Of a stretch of 64,000 nt of DNA, positions 1-12,702 are shown in pieces. Every line of letters starts with the position of its first letter. Positions within the stretch are counted from its first letter, which is position 1. The position numbers and the translations under genes were made by a program. Source of the DNA: Solanum dulcamara (Eukaryota > Streptophyta > Magnoliopsida > Solanales > Solanaceae); NCBI RefSeq assembly GCF_947179165.1, contig NC_077240.1, forward strand, positions 1,185,501 through 1,249,500. Reading direction: 5' to 3'. The notes beneath the pieces are model-generated. The model did not search any database, was not told the origin of the DNA, and was given only the letters and a program-made list of their open reading frames with translations.

Positions 1-1221
1 CAGTGTCTGGCCCATGACATAATCAGCTCATTTGATATTGTATGAAAACTTAGAATCTCAATGGGGAATGAGATGACTCCAAATTGCATAATAAATTATA
101 GAAAGCTAAACCAACATTAGTTTGCGATTCAACTTATCTACAAATTATAGATTACATATCAATTATTTAACATCCTTGCAGGTTTGAAGGAACCTAGCTA
201 ACAGAAAAAGGAATGATATGAGAAAGACGTAGCAGCTGACGTCACAATGTTTTGGATGAACTTTTCTTGCTTCTAAGGATAATTCTTAAGACTAGCCTTT
301 GTGGTCTAATCTGAATTCTGAAGAGGTTCTAATCCAAGATTTTTTGTTCTTCCATTTCTACTCTGATTGATTCTTATATAGTTATCTAATTTTCTGCCGT
401 GGACAACATCAAACTTATTCCTCGTCAGTCATCATTCATGTAAACTATCCTGGAACAACTATCCAAATCCAACCACAATGAGTTACATGAAATTGATTCT
501 CACTAATTATCCATCTCACACAAATAGCTCAAAAACAAAGTATTTCCTCTTCTCAACTTGGGCAGTGGTGGTGATTAGACGATATCATATGCCTCCTATC
601 ACTATTAAATCAGCAAAGAAAACACACTTAGTTGGTAAAACAAGATAATGTGTTGATGCTCATAGACAACATATGAGAATAAAAAACGTTTGAAACATTA
701 TTAACTCCAACCCGACAAAGGATAAGCTAAGAAACCAAGAATCTTGGACTCCATTAGCATTGCTTCAAACAATGCTGCTGAGGTGGATATTCATCACACC
801 AGCTGGAATTTACTTGATGAACCCATCTAGGCTCCAATGGCTTTTGAAGTCATTGCATCATTTAAGAGGAAAAACACGAAAGCAATAAGATGTGTGTATG
901 CTTTAATGGAATAAGAAGACAGACATTCCCAGAAGAAATCAACACAATGTTTGCTCTAAAGGCTATACATCCCTTTCAATTAACTAACATATAACTTAGT
1001 AGATGATTGAGTAAGTTTTCATACTGTGAGAAAAAGACCAGATCTTTAATACCCATTAGCAGAAAAAACCAATACCCAATAAGGCTTCATGACCATACTG
1101 TGCAATCAGATCCAAACCCATTACAACAAATTACATAAACTTCACAGATATAACACAAGACAGACAAAAAGATAAAGAATTGAGGGGAAAGGGGTTAATA
1201 ATAGAATAAGAAAAATGGTAC

Positions 1222-1320
1222 CTTTTGGAAGATGGAGGATGCAATAAAGATAACAAGTAAAACACCAAGAAAGATCAGAAACCATCGAGGCTGCAATAAA
1301 ACTGAGATCGCTCTACCCAT
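1222..1320 (-). CDS. First coding exon of a minus-strand gene encoding an N-terminal membrane anchor (partial)
   Basis: Read on the minus strand, an ATG at 1320-1318 opens 33 codons starting MGRAISVLLQPRWF and continuing through a strongly hydrophobic stretch (LIFLGVLLVIFIASSIF). The exon ends in AAG followed by a GT donor at 1221-1220. The layout of a short basic N-terminus, about 18 hydrophobic residues and then a splice site is typical of type II Golgi or ER proteins such as plant glycosyltransferases, but the anchor alone cannot identify the product. The sequence upstream of the ATG (plus 1321 to about 1440) is pyrimidine/purine-rich leader-like DNA with no competing long frame. I found no convincing second exon in 1-1200, so intron 1 probably runs past the left edge. 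The plus-strand frame over the same bases looks like a shadow. Confidence 0.5.
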
Positions 1321-1440
1321 CTCCTCTTCTCCTCCAAAAAGAAAAAATCAAGAAACTTCAAGAATTTCAGCTGTTCTCTTCCATTATCAACCAATTAAAC
1401 AATCCCTCAAGCACTTAGGTATATGAGGCAATAATGAAAA

Positions 1441-4400
1441 TGGGGTTGTGGAGAAATAGTGTATTTATTTAATTTGAATTTTTTAAAATTCAGTGGCAGC
1501 AGAATCTCAGAGCATGAGATTGTTGTTCCTGTACAGCTTTGTCTACCTTGTTGAGTTCAGTGTGCTGATTAATCACATACTATATTAATTTTGGGTGTTT
1601 TTTTAACTTTTTTATTTTCTTCGGGGGCTTTTATGCAAATCTTTTTTGGGCCGGATATTCATCTTTTGGGCTAATGCAATTAGATTAGTAAAGGGCTCAG
1701 TATCTCAATGGTTAAGTCCAGTTAGAATTCGGGTAAAATATGGGAAGAAATTGGCAAAGATAGCCACTTTATGAATAGCTAAGCCTAAGAGCATTTCAAA
1801 ATTACTTAAATTTTAACCACTTTTTTAATGTGAAAAATACAATTTGAACAAAATCCCATAACTAAATAGGAGAAAACTTCATGAAATTATATTAGATTGA
1901 ACGTTGTGCTGGAGTTTGACTTGTCAAAATTTCAAACAACAATGCTTTGTGATGGAACTATACCCGTGTTTAGCTAGAAGTATTTTTTTTATCCAAATAC
2001 TTTTTTTTTACTTTAAATTTTTTATTATATCTCGATTACATTTCAACGATGACAATATATTTATAGGCTGTCCAATAACTAGTCATCTTGGCTAATTTTT
2101 ACATAAATATGTGTTTGCTTTATTCCTTTTCTAGTTTCTCCACATAAATGAGCTGTTAGATGGGCTAAGTCTATGGGCCATTAACTATGTTTTTGCACTA
2201 TTATTTTCAAGTTTCTCATATACAATGGACCGCAACTTGAGTTTAAATTAAAGATTTGAATAATCTTCATTAGTACAACTAGTCAATAGACTATTCAATA
2301 AGCCACAAGTATATTACTAGTCTTTTGTTTCCATTATAAATCAAGTGGAACGTAGCAAACCAACTTTTGAAAAATTGGCAGCAAAATGCTGCGGTTTATG
2401 ATTTATATTGGTTATTTAATATTGATACTAAATTAGATTTATATTGTAGCGTAAAAATATCTAATTATTTGTATATGCATAAGAGAAGGTAAAATTTACT
2501 TAGTTGTTCTAATTATGTTTACAAAAAATAGGGAAAAAATTATTTATTAAATTTTGGTTGAAAGATACTTTTTCCAAAAATTGAAGAAACTGGTTGAACC
2601 AAACATTTGAAAAATAGGAGATGTCTAATTTGGACGGGTTGAGTGGACATTTTTCATGGAAAATCAATTTCGGCGCAGTCCAATTTACTCCATACTTGGT
2701 TTGTTCACAACCTAATATATACAATTCAAATTGACCTATAAAATTCTTATCAAGAAATTAGATGTGCGATTAAATGATCGAAATTCCTTCATGCTTAAAG
2801 AAAATCACAAATTCAAATATGACAAGTAAAATAACTTTTTAATACGAATATTTTACCTCTATAATAATTAAATAAAAAAATAGTCTCCATTTAAAATAAG
2901 GAGATTCAAAGATTGTCATATCATCGTCGTTATTATTATTTACTATTGTGTTTAGTTTCTTGAATATAGTCGCTTTTATCTCCACTTATTTACAAGCACA
3001 CATTTTATATGCAGGAATAGTAGTTTTATAAAGATGCTGTAATACATAGATTGTCATTTCTGATGCAACTTGCATAAAATAATTAAGTGGAAAGTTAAAC
3101 TTAATACTACAATTAAAAAGTTAAATCCACTTGATTTAAATTAAAATATTACTTCATACATTGTTTAATTAATAGCATTCGCCTGTCAATGTCATATTCG
3201 TTTCACCAGAGACATGTTAGCTGTATTATTGTCTTTTCAGTATACACATTTTTAAAATTTTGAATCCAAAAAGTAAAAAACATATTATGTGCGCACTACT
3301 CTTTAACTTTCTCCTAAATGCTAAAATAGTGAATATCCTTGACATATCAAGTTGCTCATTCTCTATTAAATATTGAGAATCTTTTCTTTCTTTTTCAAAT
3401 AAACATCCTATATAATTTTCATATAATATAGAAATTTTATTTTTTAAAATTTTTTATTTAATAAAAAATTGTATTTTTTTCTAAATTACTAAATAACAAA
3501 AATTGCAAGCAAATATTATATATTATACATATTAATGGACAATTACAGTAAAAGTGAAATCATCGATACAATTATATAATAAATATTACATCATCATAAA
3601 ATTTATTTTAAATTTTAAATAAATACTCAACTTTCAAGATTATTAGATTGTGCTCAGAAATGCCTTATTAATGCATTACGAAGTTCAAAATGAGCATTTT
3701 TATCCTTAATTTTTTTTATGTCTAGCTAAAAATTATTTAAATTAACAATTTCATCTTATATCCAATTATTTTGTGTCTAATTTACTTCCCCTATTCCATT
3801 TTAAACTATTGCATCAAGTATTTCCATGCCCATTAAAAGTGTAGTTTAATAATTTATCACTATAACATAAAAGTAGATTGTTTGAATTATTATGTAAATT
3901 TTGTGCATTTTTTATAGCAAAAAATAATATTAAAAAATTGAATTAGAGAGCATGAATATTAAAATTATTATTTACTTATTTATAAATAAAGAATAGAGGG
4001 TAAAATAGAGACGGAAAAAATGCATTGTTGGCTTTTCGCAGCTACGTTGGGCTATTTGAGAGTTTTGAGTATAGTGAAAAAGACCATACACTCCCTAATA
4101 GTTAGGTGGAGCCTACCAAGAAAAGGGGAATTAAAAAGAAGAAAGAGGGAATTAAAAAGAAAATTAAAGACGTCATTTTCAGTACTCCCAACTTGCATAT
4201 GACAAAAGGAAAATTGATGCAACAACGACGGATAAATACAAATACTGTAACAGCTCGTATGAATGACACTTTAATAGATTTATATAAAGTTGATTTTTTT
4301 TTTTAATAAAAATAAAAATCTCATGAGAAAACTATTAAAATTTTTAATTCTTATACAATTTTAATAAATAATTAAATCACAATTTATTAATAAGACATCG

Positions 4401-5600
4401 AAGTATCTTAAAGCATTGCATTTATAAATTACATATTTTCATGTTTTTCTTATAAATAAATATTTGTATTTACAAAATTCAGACACATAATTTTATAAAA
4501 ATTAAATAATAAAAATAATAGTAACTAATAACTTTATACTCTTTAATATAATTTTTTACATGGTATTAATAAAAAAAAATCACGCAAAGCATGTCATTTT
4601 ATAAAATTTAAAATAACAATTTTTTTTTATAAAATATAAACTTTTGACAAATTTCAAATTATGCTTTTTGGAGAACATGTTGAAACACTATTTTTTGATA
4701 TTGTATTCTTTTTTCATATCTATTTTAAAATATTTACTTGAATAAATAATTTATCAAAACTAATATTTTCTAATTCATAAATTAAAAAGATAAGGGACTT
4801 GATTGTAAAATGCTTCATGCACAATTTTATTTTTAAATTCCATTCGTGAAATTACAATTACAGCGCATATGTATTATTATGGTTGTTGGTATTAATTAAT
4901 ATTAATATGAACCTCGAATTGACGGCCCTAAAATACCTAAGCATTTTCGAGTTGAGAAGATATTATAAAAAGGAAAAGAAAAAATTAGGTGCTTTTCAAT
5001 TAAGTTTGGCGTCTCTATCTCTGAGGAAGACAGGTTGTCACTTCGTTTTTATGCACCGTACATGTTTGATTTGAACAATTATCAAAAAATATGATAAGCA
5101 CTCCTGCAACATGCCGCAATGCTTTTGGATTAAAATAGGGTAACGAAGACTATTTTATTTGTCTTGGTGATTGATGTTGATTTTGATTAATTTTAAAACT
5201 TTGTATAAATTTAAATGAATGTAAATTTATTAAAAAACAAATAAATAATTCTTAAAAAAGCAATCCACTTGATAATTTTCAACTCGTAACTTCACTTAAA
5301 ATGAAAATAAATAGACCTTACACCACCATTCACGCATTTTTATAATCTTCAAAATTTTAACATTTGTTGTTTAATTTCCAACGCAGCAAACTTCTTAGCT
5401 CTCTTCTAATTTTTTCAATAATAAGGTAGTAGCTTACTAGCTTATTCTTTCTGTTTTTAGATTAGCTTTAAAAAGCTAAATCATTCAATTCTTAATTTTA
5501 ATTAAATTTCACTTATACAGTGTGCTGAAATGAGAGAACAAATTTTGAAGCTAGAAAAAGGATAATGTTAGCATTCAAATGGCTGCTATGCTAAACGTAA
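1441..5600. other. AT-rich intergenic DNA without recognisable genes
   Basis: Between the minus-strand exon and the first SINE-like remnant I see only AT-rich sequence, homopolymer runs and short open frames with low-complexity translations. None has family motifs, splice context or codon use that would support a gene. Short frames such as 4020-4202 and 4106-4306 are lysine-rich purine tracts. Confidence 0.5.
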
Positions 5601-5790
5601 CACGGCCAACAACATGGATTATAATATAATGATGAGATTGATTTATCTTTAATTTAGAGGTCTTGGGTTTTAGTCCTGAATATGAAAAAAAATCATATTG
5701 GAAGCACCACCCTCAAATGAAACCTGCAGTGAGCGATTCGAATTTAATCATGGATTCCGAAACCAAAACAAAAAAACATGACACGACCTG
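5600..5790 (+). mobile_element. SINE-like remnant (tRNA-derived Solanaceae type)
   Basis: The stretch contains a B-box-like 'gggttttagtcctg' block near 5664-5680. It is followed by 'ttggaagcaccaccctca' and 'gattcgaatttaatcatgg', and ends in an A-rich tail near 5780. The same order of blocks (B box, 'ttgggagtgcc', 'gatccaaattaaatcgag', 'ggactccgga', A tail) is seen again at 57345-57482, so the two are diverged copies of one family. I could not fix target-site duplications. Confidence 0.45.
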
Positions 5791-6660
5791 TTGGGGTTGC
5801 AACGCGGTCGTTATGATAACCAAAATTTTCCTTTCATATTACATAAGGTACTTGTACCTTGGGAAAGATCAAATTTATTTCCAGCAAATTCTTAAAAGTA
5901 CAACAAACATCGTATCTCCTCCCAGATGAAATAAAATTTAAACAAACACTTATACACTTCTACAAAGCACAATATTTTTTCTTGTGAAAATTTCAAGTTG
6001 ATTCTTTAATTTTATTGACTATGCAAATTATATTCGAGAGGAATTCTATCACTATTCCTACAACAACAAAGTGGGAGATTTAAATTTGTTAAAACAAATA
6101 TTAACCTATCAAAACTGAATTAGTTTATTCCCGCTCTAGACCGTATATATTTTTCGAAAATCATATTTCTAACTCAATGTGTATAAAATTTTCTCTTTAA
6201 TTTATTTTAAATTATATGTAAGGAACACATGGTTACATTTTAGCTGTCGGTTGGTGTATTTGCGCATGGCAAAAAATAGGCCCGTTCAAGTTTAACTTAT
6301 AAGGCAGCTGCCTTATTAAAAAAACTCAGCTTATCAACAACTTGTGTACCAAATTTACTTATTTGATTGATTGGATTTGTAGCAAACAACAAAAACTTAT
6401 CAACAACTTGCGCACCAAATTTAGTTTTTATTTAATTTTATATGTCTTACTTTTCTTATTTCACTTGAATGACCTTCTTTTATACTGCAGTCTGCAAGTA
6501 TGAAGATCACAATTATGTTTAATTTTTTTAAAAAAAAATAATATACATATTTTTAATTTAAAGTTATATAATTTTTTAATTTTAAATTTCACATTTAGTT
6601 AAATTAAAATATATTATCTCTATTTTAATTCATGTGAATATATTCAGAATATGAGTGTCA

Positions 6661-6760
6661 ACACACCAAAATTTGCTTTGAATTTGGGAGTAGATTCTTC
6701 ATATATTTTAAAACACTAAAATTTACTTTGAATTTGGGAGTAGATTCTTCATATATTTTA
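6661..6760. repeat. Two-unit 50-bp direct repeat
   Basis: Units 6661-6710 and 6711-6760 are adjacent and nearly identical. Both share 'tttgaatttgggagtagatt' and 'cttcatatattttaa' and differ only at a few bases near the left end. It lies in noncoding DNA upstream of the NFD4-like gene. Confidence 0.85.
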
Positions 6761-7631
6761 AACTTAAATTTACATATTTGATAACTATAAAAAAAAAATT
6801 ATCAGTACAAGTCAATATAGCTAATAATTCAAAAATTACTATAAAAGATATAATAACAATTATAAAAAAATTTAACTACACGCCCCCTTCCCTCACCAGA
6901 TACGTCCATCCAATTACAAAAAAATATTTTGTATATAAAGTCGGGTGTAAAAGTTACTAAATCTTATGACCGCATAGGTCGCACCGTCTTATTTTATGTG
7001 ACATATTGAAGATTTTCAAAATGACTAAATCAAGTCTTGCACATTTGTATGAAAAAATTAAAATAAAATCATTTTCAATATATAAAATTAATGAACTTGT
7101 TGAGCATGGAACAAAAGTCAAAACAGTTCTATGGGATGTTACGTCCCACGGTTTGGAAGAAGAAATATTGTGAATGAAACAAAATTGTTGTAATTAAGAG
7201 ATGGGAAATACCATAAAAAGTTGATACTTCATTCGTTCCTATTTATTTGTCAAATATTTTTTAATTTAATTTTTCTTTTTTATTATTTATTTTGTCAAAG
7301 AAAAAAATGATAATTTTTTTCTTTTTATTATACCCTCAATTTATTAACATTGAGTTAATATCTTTAAAAAATATAGTGAATAAATATGTTTAAAACTCTA
7401 TCAATTAATATGGATAAAATGATAAACTAGCATAATAGTTGGTCAACTAGCTTTTTAAGTTATTTTTAAATTTTTGAAAGTATTTGACAAATTAAAAAAG
7501 TGCAAAATAAGTAAAAATTTACAAAAAGAAATCATAAGTTAAAAATTGGTCCCTCCTGCATTTTTCTTTATGACTTAAAAGTTGTTTTTTTAAAAACATA
7601 CAAAACAGGCTCTTAATCATTTCAAGTAATA

Positions 7632-7880
7632 GTCTGTTTGGATTGACTTATTTTTAAGCAGCTTATAAGTTGAAAACTGTTAAAAAAAAAGTAGGAGCAG
7701 ACCAATTTTTTTTTTGACTTATAAGCTGTTTTCAACTTATACACTGCTTAAAATAAGTTCATCTAAATAAACTCAATTATTTATTGAGGCTTATTTTAAG
7801 CACAAAATAACTTTAAATTGGCCAGCCGAACACTAAAAAAAAGCTGAAAACAGTTTATCAATCAATCCAAATGGCCTCTA
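7632..7880. mobile_element. MITE, copy 1 of a roughly 250-bp family
   Basis: It starts with 'gtctgtttggattgacttat' and ends with 'atcaatccaaatggcctct', which are inverted relatives of each other. Inside, 'cagcttataagttgaaaac' is mirrored by 'gttttcaacttatacactg', so the element can fold back. The trinucleotide TAA flanks both ends, as expected for a PIF/Harbinger (Tourist-like) MITE. A second copy lies at 19715-19970. Confidence 0.65.
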
Positions 7881-8828
7881 ACAATGTAAACAACGTATCT
7901 CTTCTTATTATTAATCACAATTTAATTTGTACCAGAAATTGTTTGGCTGCTAGCTAGCTATTTTACGTAAATTAGGCATCTACGCTCTTTTACAACGTTA
8001 TTTTCATGTTAATATTAGGATAAGGCCTAATTAATCTATGGGAAATAGGAGTAGTAGTGAGAATGAAAGTTAAAATCAAACGGCACAATATTGATATTTG
8101 TAAGTATTACAAGTCTCATGTTAAATATCATGAAGTTTTCATTGTTATATATGGTTTCTAACTACATATTCAATATTATATTTATAAAATTCATTTTCAC
8201 TAAAAAAACAAAATCAAAGTGGGAATATTATAATTGATGCTCTGGATATATTGGTCCTCACATATAGTTTTGTAATCGTGATAGTCACATCAATCTAAAG
8301 TTCTCCATTATCATGATATTTTGATAATTTCTATGAACATTTACTTTAATTGAGGAAATTAAGAAAAAAAGTTATGAGAATATGTTTGTTTCTTTCGGTG
8401 TGTTCCGTTTGAAAATATATGTATAGAAACACATATAGCATGACCGACCTTATTACACTTTATTGAATGTTTTACAATATCTCATATTATTTTGATGAAT
8501 AGTTTGATATAAATTTACAACATACTCAAATATTTATACGTAGTTGAAGTGTCTATAAAAATCAAAATCCCCAAATGATTGATTGCTATCATTAAATTTG
8601 TATTTATTATGAATTTATGATCTAACTACCCTGTAACACAATACAGTACGTATTCTTCTTCAAGCAATTATTTACCTCAAACGTAAAAATTAAAATTAAA
8701 GAAAATATAATAATTTGTTTTTTGCAAAAGCGATGGGCAATTTATTTGTGTCTTCGTAGAAACAACAGTCAGCAACTTGACAACAACAAATTTTAATCAA
8801 AATAAAATAAAAGACTTAAGTAATTCTC

Positions 8829-8835
8829 TATATAA
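8829..8835 (+). promoter_or_regulatory. TATA box candidate for the NFD4-like gene
   Basis: TATATAA lies 114 bp upstream of the ATG at 8949, a normal plant spacing if the leader is about 80 bp. The position is inferred without transcription-start data. Confidence 0.45.
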
Positions 8836-8948
8836 TAATCAATTCTTCTGCCTCTTTGAATCAGAAATTTTGAACTAAAAATCTCTGTTTCACTAAAAAA
8901 AACTCTCATTATTCGGCTTTTATTGAATCAATTCCTCTGTAGTCTCTG

Positions 8949-11900
8949 ATGAATTTTGTATTTAGTTATAATTCTCCCGTCGGAAAATGGCTTGGCTTCG
9001 TTTCTGCCGTTTGGGTACAAGCTATTTCCGGCAACAATTACACTTTCTCTAACTATTCCGACGCTTTAAAGACTTTAATGGCACTTACTCAGCTCCAATT
9101 AAACAACCTCTCAGTCGCTAAGGATATTGGGAAAGCGTTCGGAATACTCGCCGGACTAGCCTCCGACCGTCTATCGACTCCGGTTATTCTTCTCATTGGA
9201 GGAATTGAAGGTTTCATTGGTTACGGTGTTCAATGGCTTGTCGTTAGTGGTACAATTAAACCTCTCCCTTACTGGGTCATGTGTATATTTTTATGCATGG
9301 GAGGTAACAGTACTACATGGATGAACACCGCCATTTTAGTGACTTGTATAAGGAATTTCAGGAAAAACAGGGGACCTGTAACGGGAATTTTGAAAGGATA
9401 TGTAGGATTAAGTACGGCAATATTCACCGATATTTGTTCGGCGTTATTTTCTAGCGATCCGTCTACTTTCTTACTCCTGCTTGCCGTAGTTCCTTTCGCC
9501 GTTTGTCTCATGGCGATTTTCTTTCTCCGTGAAATTCCACCTTCCTCAACTTCCACAGAAGAGAAGGAAGAGGTCAAATACTTCGGCGTCATTAACATAA
9601 TTGCCGTTATTATAGCGGTTTATTTGTTGGTATTTGACATTTCTGGCAGTCATGGAAAAGTTTTTTCACAAATTTTTGCTGCTATACTTCTAGTACTTCT
9701 AGCATCGCCTTTGTTCATTCCGATTCACCTTATGGTGAAGAATTTTATCCGCGAAAATTCAGTGAACTTAGACGTTGAAGGCAATAACAATATTACTGAG
9801 CCATTACTGGGCGTTGAAGAAACAGTTACAACAGACGAAGTGGAGAAAAAGGAGGTTGTTGTAGTGGAGGAGGAAAATGCGGTGCCAGCTGTTGTGGTGG
9901 TGGAGAAAAGGCCACCTGTTATTGGAGAAGATCACACGATTTTCGAGGCGATAAGGACTCTGGATTTTTGGATCTTGTTTGTTTCATTTCTTTGTGGAGT
10001 AGGAACCGGTTTGACTGTGATGAACAATTTGGGGCAAATGGGATTAGCTCTGGGATTTGTTGATGTTTCCATTTTCGTCTCCCTCACCAGCATCTGGGGA
10101 TTTTTCGGTCGCATTATTTCCGGCTCCGTCTCCGAATACTTCATCAAGTAAGTTTACTAGCACTATAATTAATTAAACTGGTTGCTTACTGAGCATCTAC
10201 TTTGCAGCTCGATTTAGATCTCGTTTGATCAATAGATTTTTAGGCTAAAACTTTAAAATCTGATCAAATTTCAAAAATTGCTTCAAAGTCTATGATCAAA
10301 CGATACCTCAATACGAATTATGTTGCTTTACCTTTACTTCTACTTTCAGTTTCAATTCAGAACAATTCATATCACGCATCCATATTCACCTTTGGCTAAT
10401 TGGCTGATTTTGGAAATCCGAAGTTTAGATGTACTTGTTTGAAGGTAGTTCTGTTGAGGATTCCTTTTCCATAGTCTTTTTGTAACTATAGTAAAAGAGG
10501 GAAGGGGGATTTATTTTGATTGCACCTTCTATCATTCCCTTCCATTTCTCTTTTCCCTTCTAAGCTAAATCACTTAAATTAAAAATATAATGGAGTATAT
10601 GTATACTTAATATATAATATATATATATAATTTGTATATACTAATTAAGAAAAGTAAATACTAGATTCGTCTGGCTATTTGCATAAGATTTTTTTTTTCA
10701 AACAGGTCCCTTCCATTTCTTTTTTCCCTTCTAATCTAAATCACTTAAATTAAAAATAATTGATAGATATATAATGGAGTATATGTATACTTAATATATA
10801 ATATATATAATTTGTATATACTAATTAAGAAAAGTAAATAGTAGATTCGTCTGGCTATTTGCATGAGTTTTTTTTTTCAAACAGGTCATAGTTACTTTCT
10901 CCATTTTAATTTGCTTGATTTTTTTTTAATCCGTTTTAAAAAATGAATTTTTATTTTTGATAACTTTTTAATTTTAATTTTTGATATGATATTTTTATGA
11001 TCATAAAATTAAATATATTTTGATATATTTGACATATATTTAATTTAAAAATTACTAGATTCATAATTTTTCTTTATTTTTTTAACTTGGCGTCAAAATA
11101 AATCTATCAAATTAAAATTGTGGGAGCAGTAGTTTTATAAATTAAGAAGGGTCATTAAATTTACGAAGAAAAGAACTCTGCCTCACCCCACTAATTAAAC
11201 CGATGAGGTCTTTTCTTGTCTGACTTTCATGTGCACTGAAAGTTTCTCTGCGAGAAAAGTTTGAAAAGTCCATTCCTGTATGAGGCAACTTGCTTACGCA
11301 AGTTATATGTTTAATAGATTTCCTATAAACAACATTTTCAACAAAATCTAAGAAAGGTTAGAAAATGGAATATATTCCCTTTCATAATACTCTACACAAA
11401 TTATTTATTATTATAGCAATAAGCTTCTATTGGGAAACTTCCAAGCTATAGTCTTCACTGCATTAAATCTTGCGAAAAGTCGCGGACCATGCTTGTCTTT
11501 TATTTCCTTCCCATTAATTTCTGACCAATAGAGATGGCTTTTAAGAAAATCTTTCTTTAGTCGGAAAAAGGTTGTCTAGATTCTCCAACTTGGGCGGTGA
11601 ATTGCAGAATTTTAGTACGATATTCTTATAGCATCACTAATTTTATTAATAATATATTTGTCTCGTTCAAATAGTTAAGGAATAACATGAACCATTTTTC
11701 ATCCGAGCTAGAACAATGTTAGTAGTGACTTAGCCAAAATTTTTATTTAGAGCATTTAAAATATGAAGAAATAAATACACGAAGAAGTTAAAGGGGGTTC
11801 AATATTTACTATATACACATAAAAAATTATTTTAAACAAATATAAATAGTATAATTTTTCGTCGAACAGGTTCAGATGAACCCATGAGCCTGTATATTCA

Positions 11901-12702
11901 TGAGGATTTTTTTTAATTCATTCGCTCTGCTGCCCCCCCAAAAAAAGTTGCTAGCTCTGCCCCTAACTGTTAGTGGAAAGGTTATTTTTTTGATACTTGG
12001 CTAACAAGGTTATTTTGAGCTACTTGTGTAACCTTGTTAGCGGTAAGGGCAATGTTGTACCAAAATGAAACGAAGGGCAAAGTCGTCCGCATCTAAAAAG
12101 TAATGCAATGTTAACATCAGTTTGGAGTGACTAGTTTAGTTTTGACATTAGGCGTACAACTTTGCATAAAATTCTGAGCGCCACTGATAGTAATTTGCTC
12201 CCTTACTGATGTTAATTTTCTTGTTTGCAGGAAAGCTGCAGTGCCAAGGCCAATATGGAATGCGGCTTCACAGATTTTGATGGCTGTTGGATACATCTGT
12301 TTAGCAATGGCTATGCCAGGATCACTCTACATTGGCTCTGTAGTCGTTGGAATTTGCTATGGAGTTCGTCTTGCTATCTCTGTTCCAACTGCTTCTGAAC
12401 TCTTTGGTCTCAAATATTATGGTCTCATTTATAATGTCCTAATTCTCAACCTTCCACTCGGCTCATTTCTCTTCTCCGGTTTGCTTGCTGGTCTGCTGTA
12501 TGATGCTCAGGCTACAACGACAGCTGACGGTGGCAACACTTGTGTAGGTGCTCACTGCTACAGACTTGTCTTCATAGTTATGTCTATAGCTTGCATCGTT
12601 GGGTTCGGCTTGGATATTTTGCTATCCATTAGAACCAAGAACTTATATGCTAAGATTTATGCAAGCAGGAAAGGAAAGAAGACTAGTGCTGTATTATCTT
12701 GA
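8949..12702 (+). CDS. NFD4/nodulin-like major facilitator superfamily transporter (2 exons)
   Basis: Exons are 8949-10147 and 12231-12702. The donor is AA|GTAAGT and the acceptor TTTGCAG|G, a phase-2 junction that restores SEYFIKKAAVPRPIW across the intron. The spliced product is 556 aa. The N-terminal half matches the plant nodulin-like family: KWLGFVSAVWVQAISGNNYT near residues 13-32, then NYSDALKTLMALTQLQLN and GILAGLASDRL. The C-terminal half matches the NFD4 C-terminal domain, with SEYF, RPIWNAASQILMAVGY and LFGLKYYGLIYNVLILNLP. About a dozen hydrophobic segments are split by a central acidic, Val/Glu-rich hydrophilic loop near residues 280-320. Family members are plasma-membrane or organelle MFS-type proteins, mostly of unknown substrate; Arabidopsis NFD4 is linked to karyogamy. 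The length fits the usual 550-600 aa. The substrate cannot be inferred. The 2.1-kb intron carries a tandem duplication and a Stowaway-like MITE. Confidence 0.93.
10536..10885. repeat. Tandem duplication inside the NFD4-like intron
   Basis: Copy 1 is 10536-10706 (171 bp) and copy 2 is 10707-10885 (179 bp). Both run from 'tcccttccatttct' through 'aatggagtatatgtatactt' to 'ttcaaacaggt'. They differ by a few substitutions, a variable AT repeat and a short 'tgatagatat' indel in copy 2. It is a head-to-tail duplication well away from either splice site. Confidence 0.9.
10895..11129. mobile_element. Stowaway-like MITE in the NFD4-like intron
   Basis: The left end 'ctttctccattttaatttg' is mirrored by the right end 'caaattaaaattgtgggag'. 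TA dinucleotides flank both ends (10893-10894 and 11130-11131). The interior is AT-rich and noncoding. This structure fits the Stowaway (Tc1/mariner) MITE class. Confidence 0.6.

Noticed and set aside
1690..1735. tRNA-like words ('tctcaatggttaagtcc', 'agaattcggg')
   Set aside because: No cloverleaf can be drawn; at most a SINE-like scrap.
9269..9598. Minus-strand open frame inside exon 1 of the NFD4-like gene
   Set aside because: Antisense shadow of a coding exon with no independent motif or promoter.
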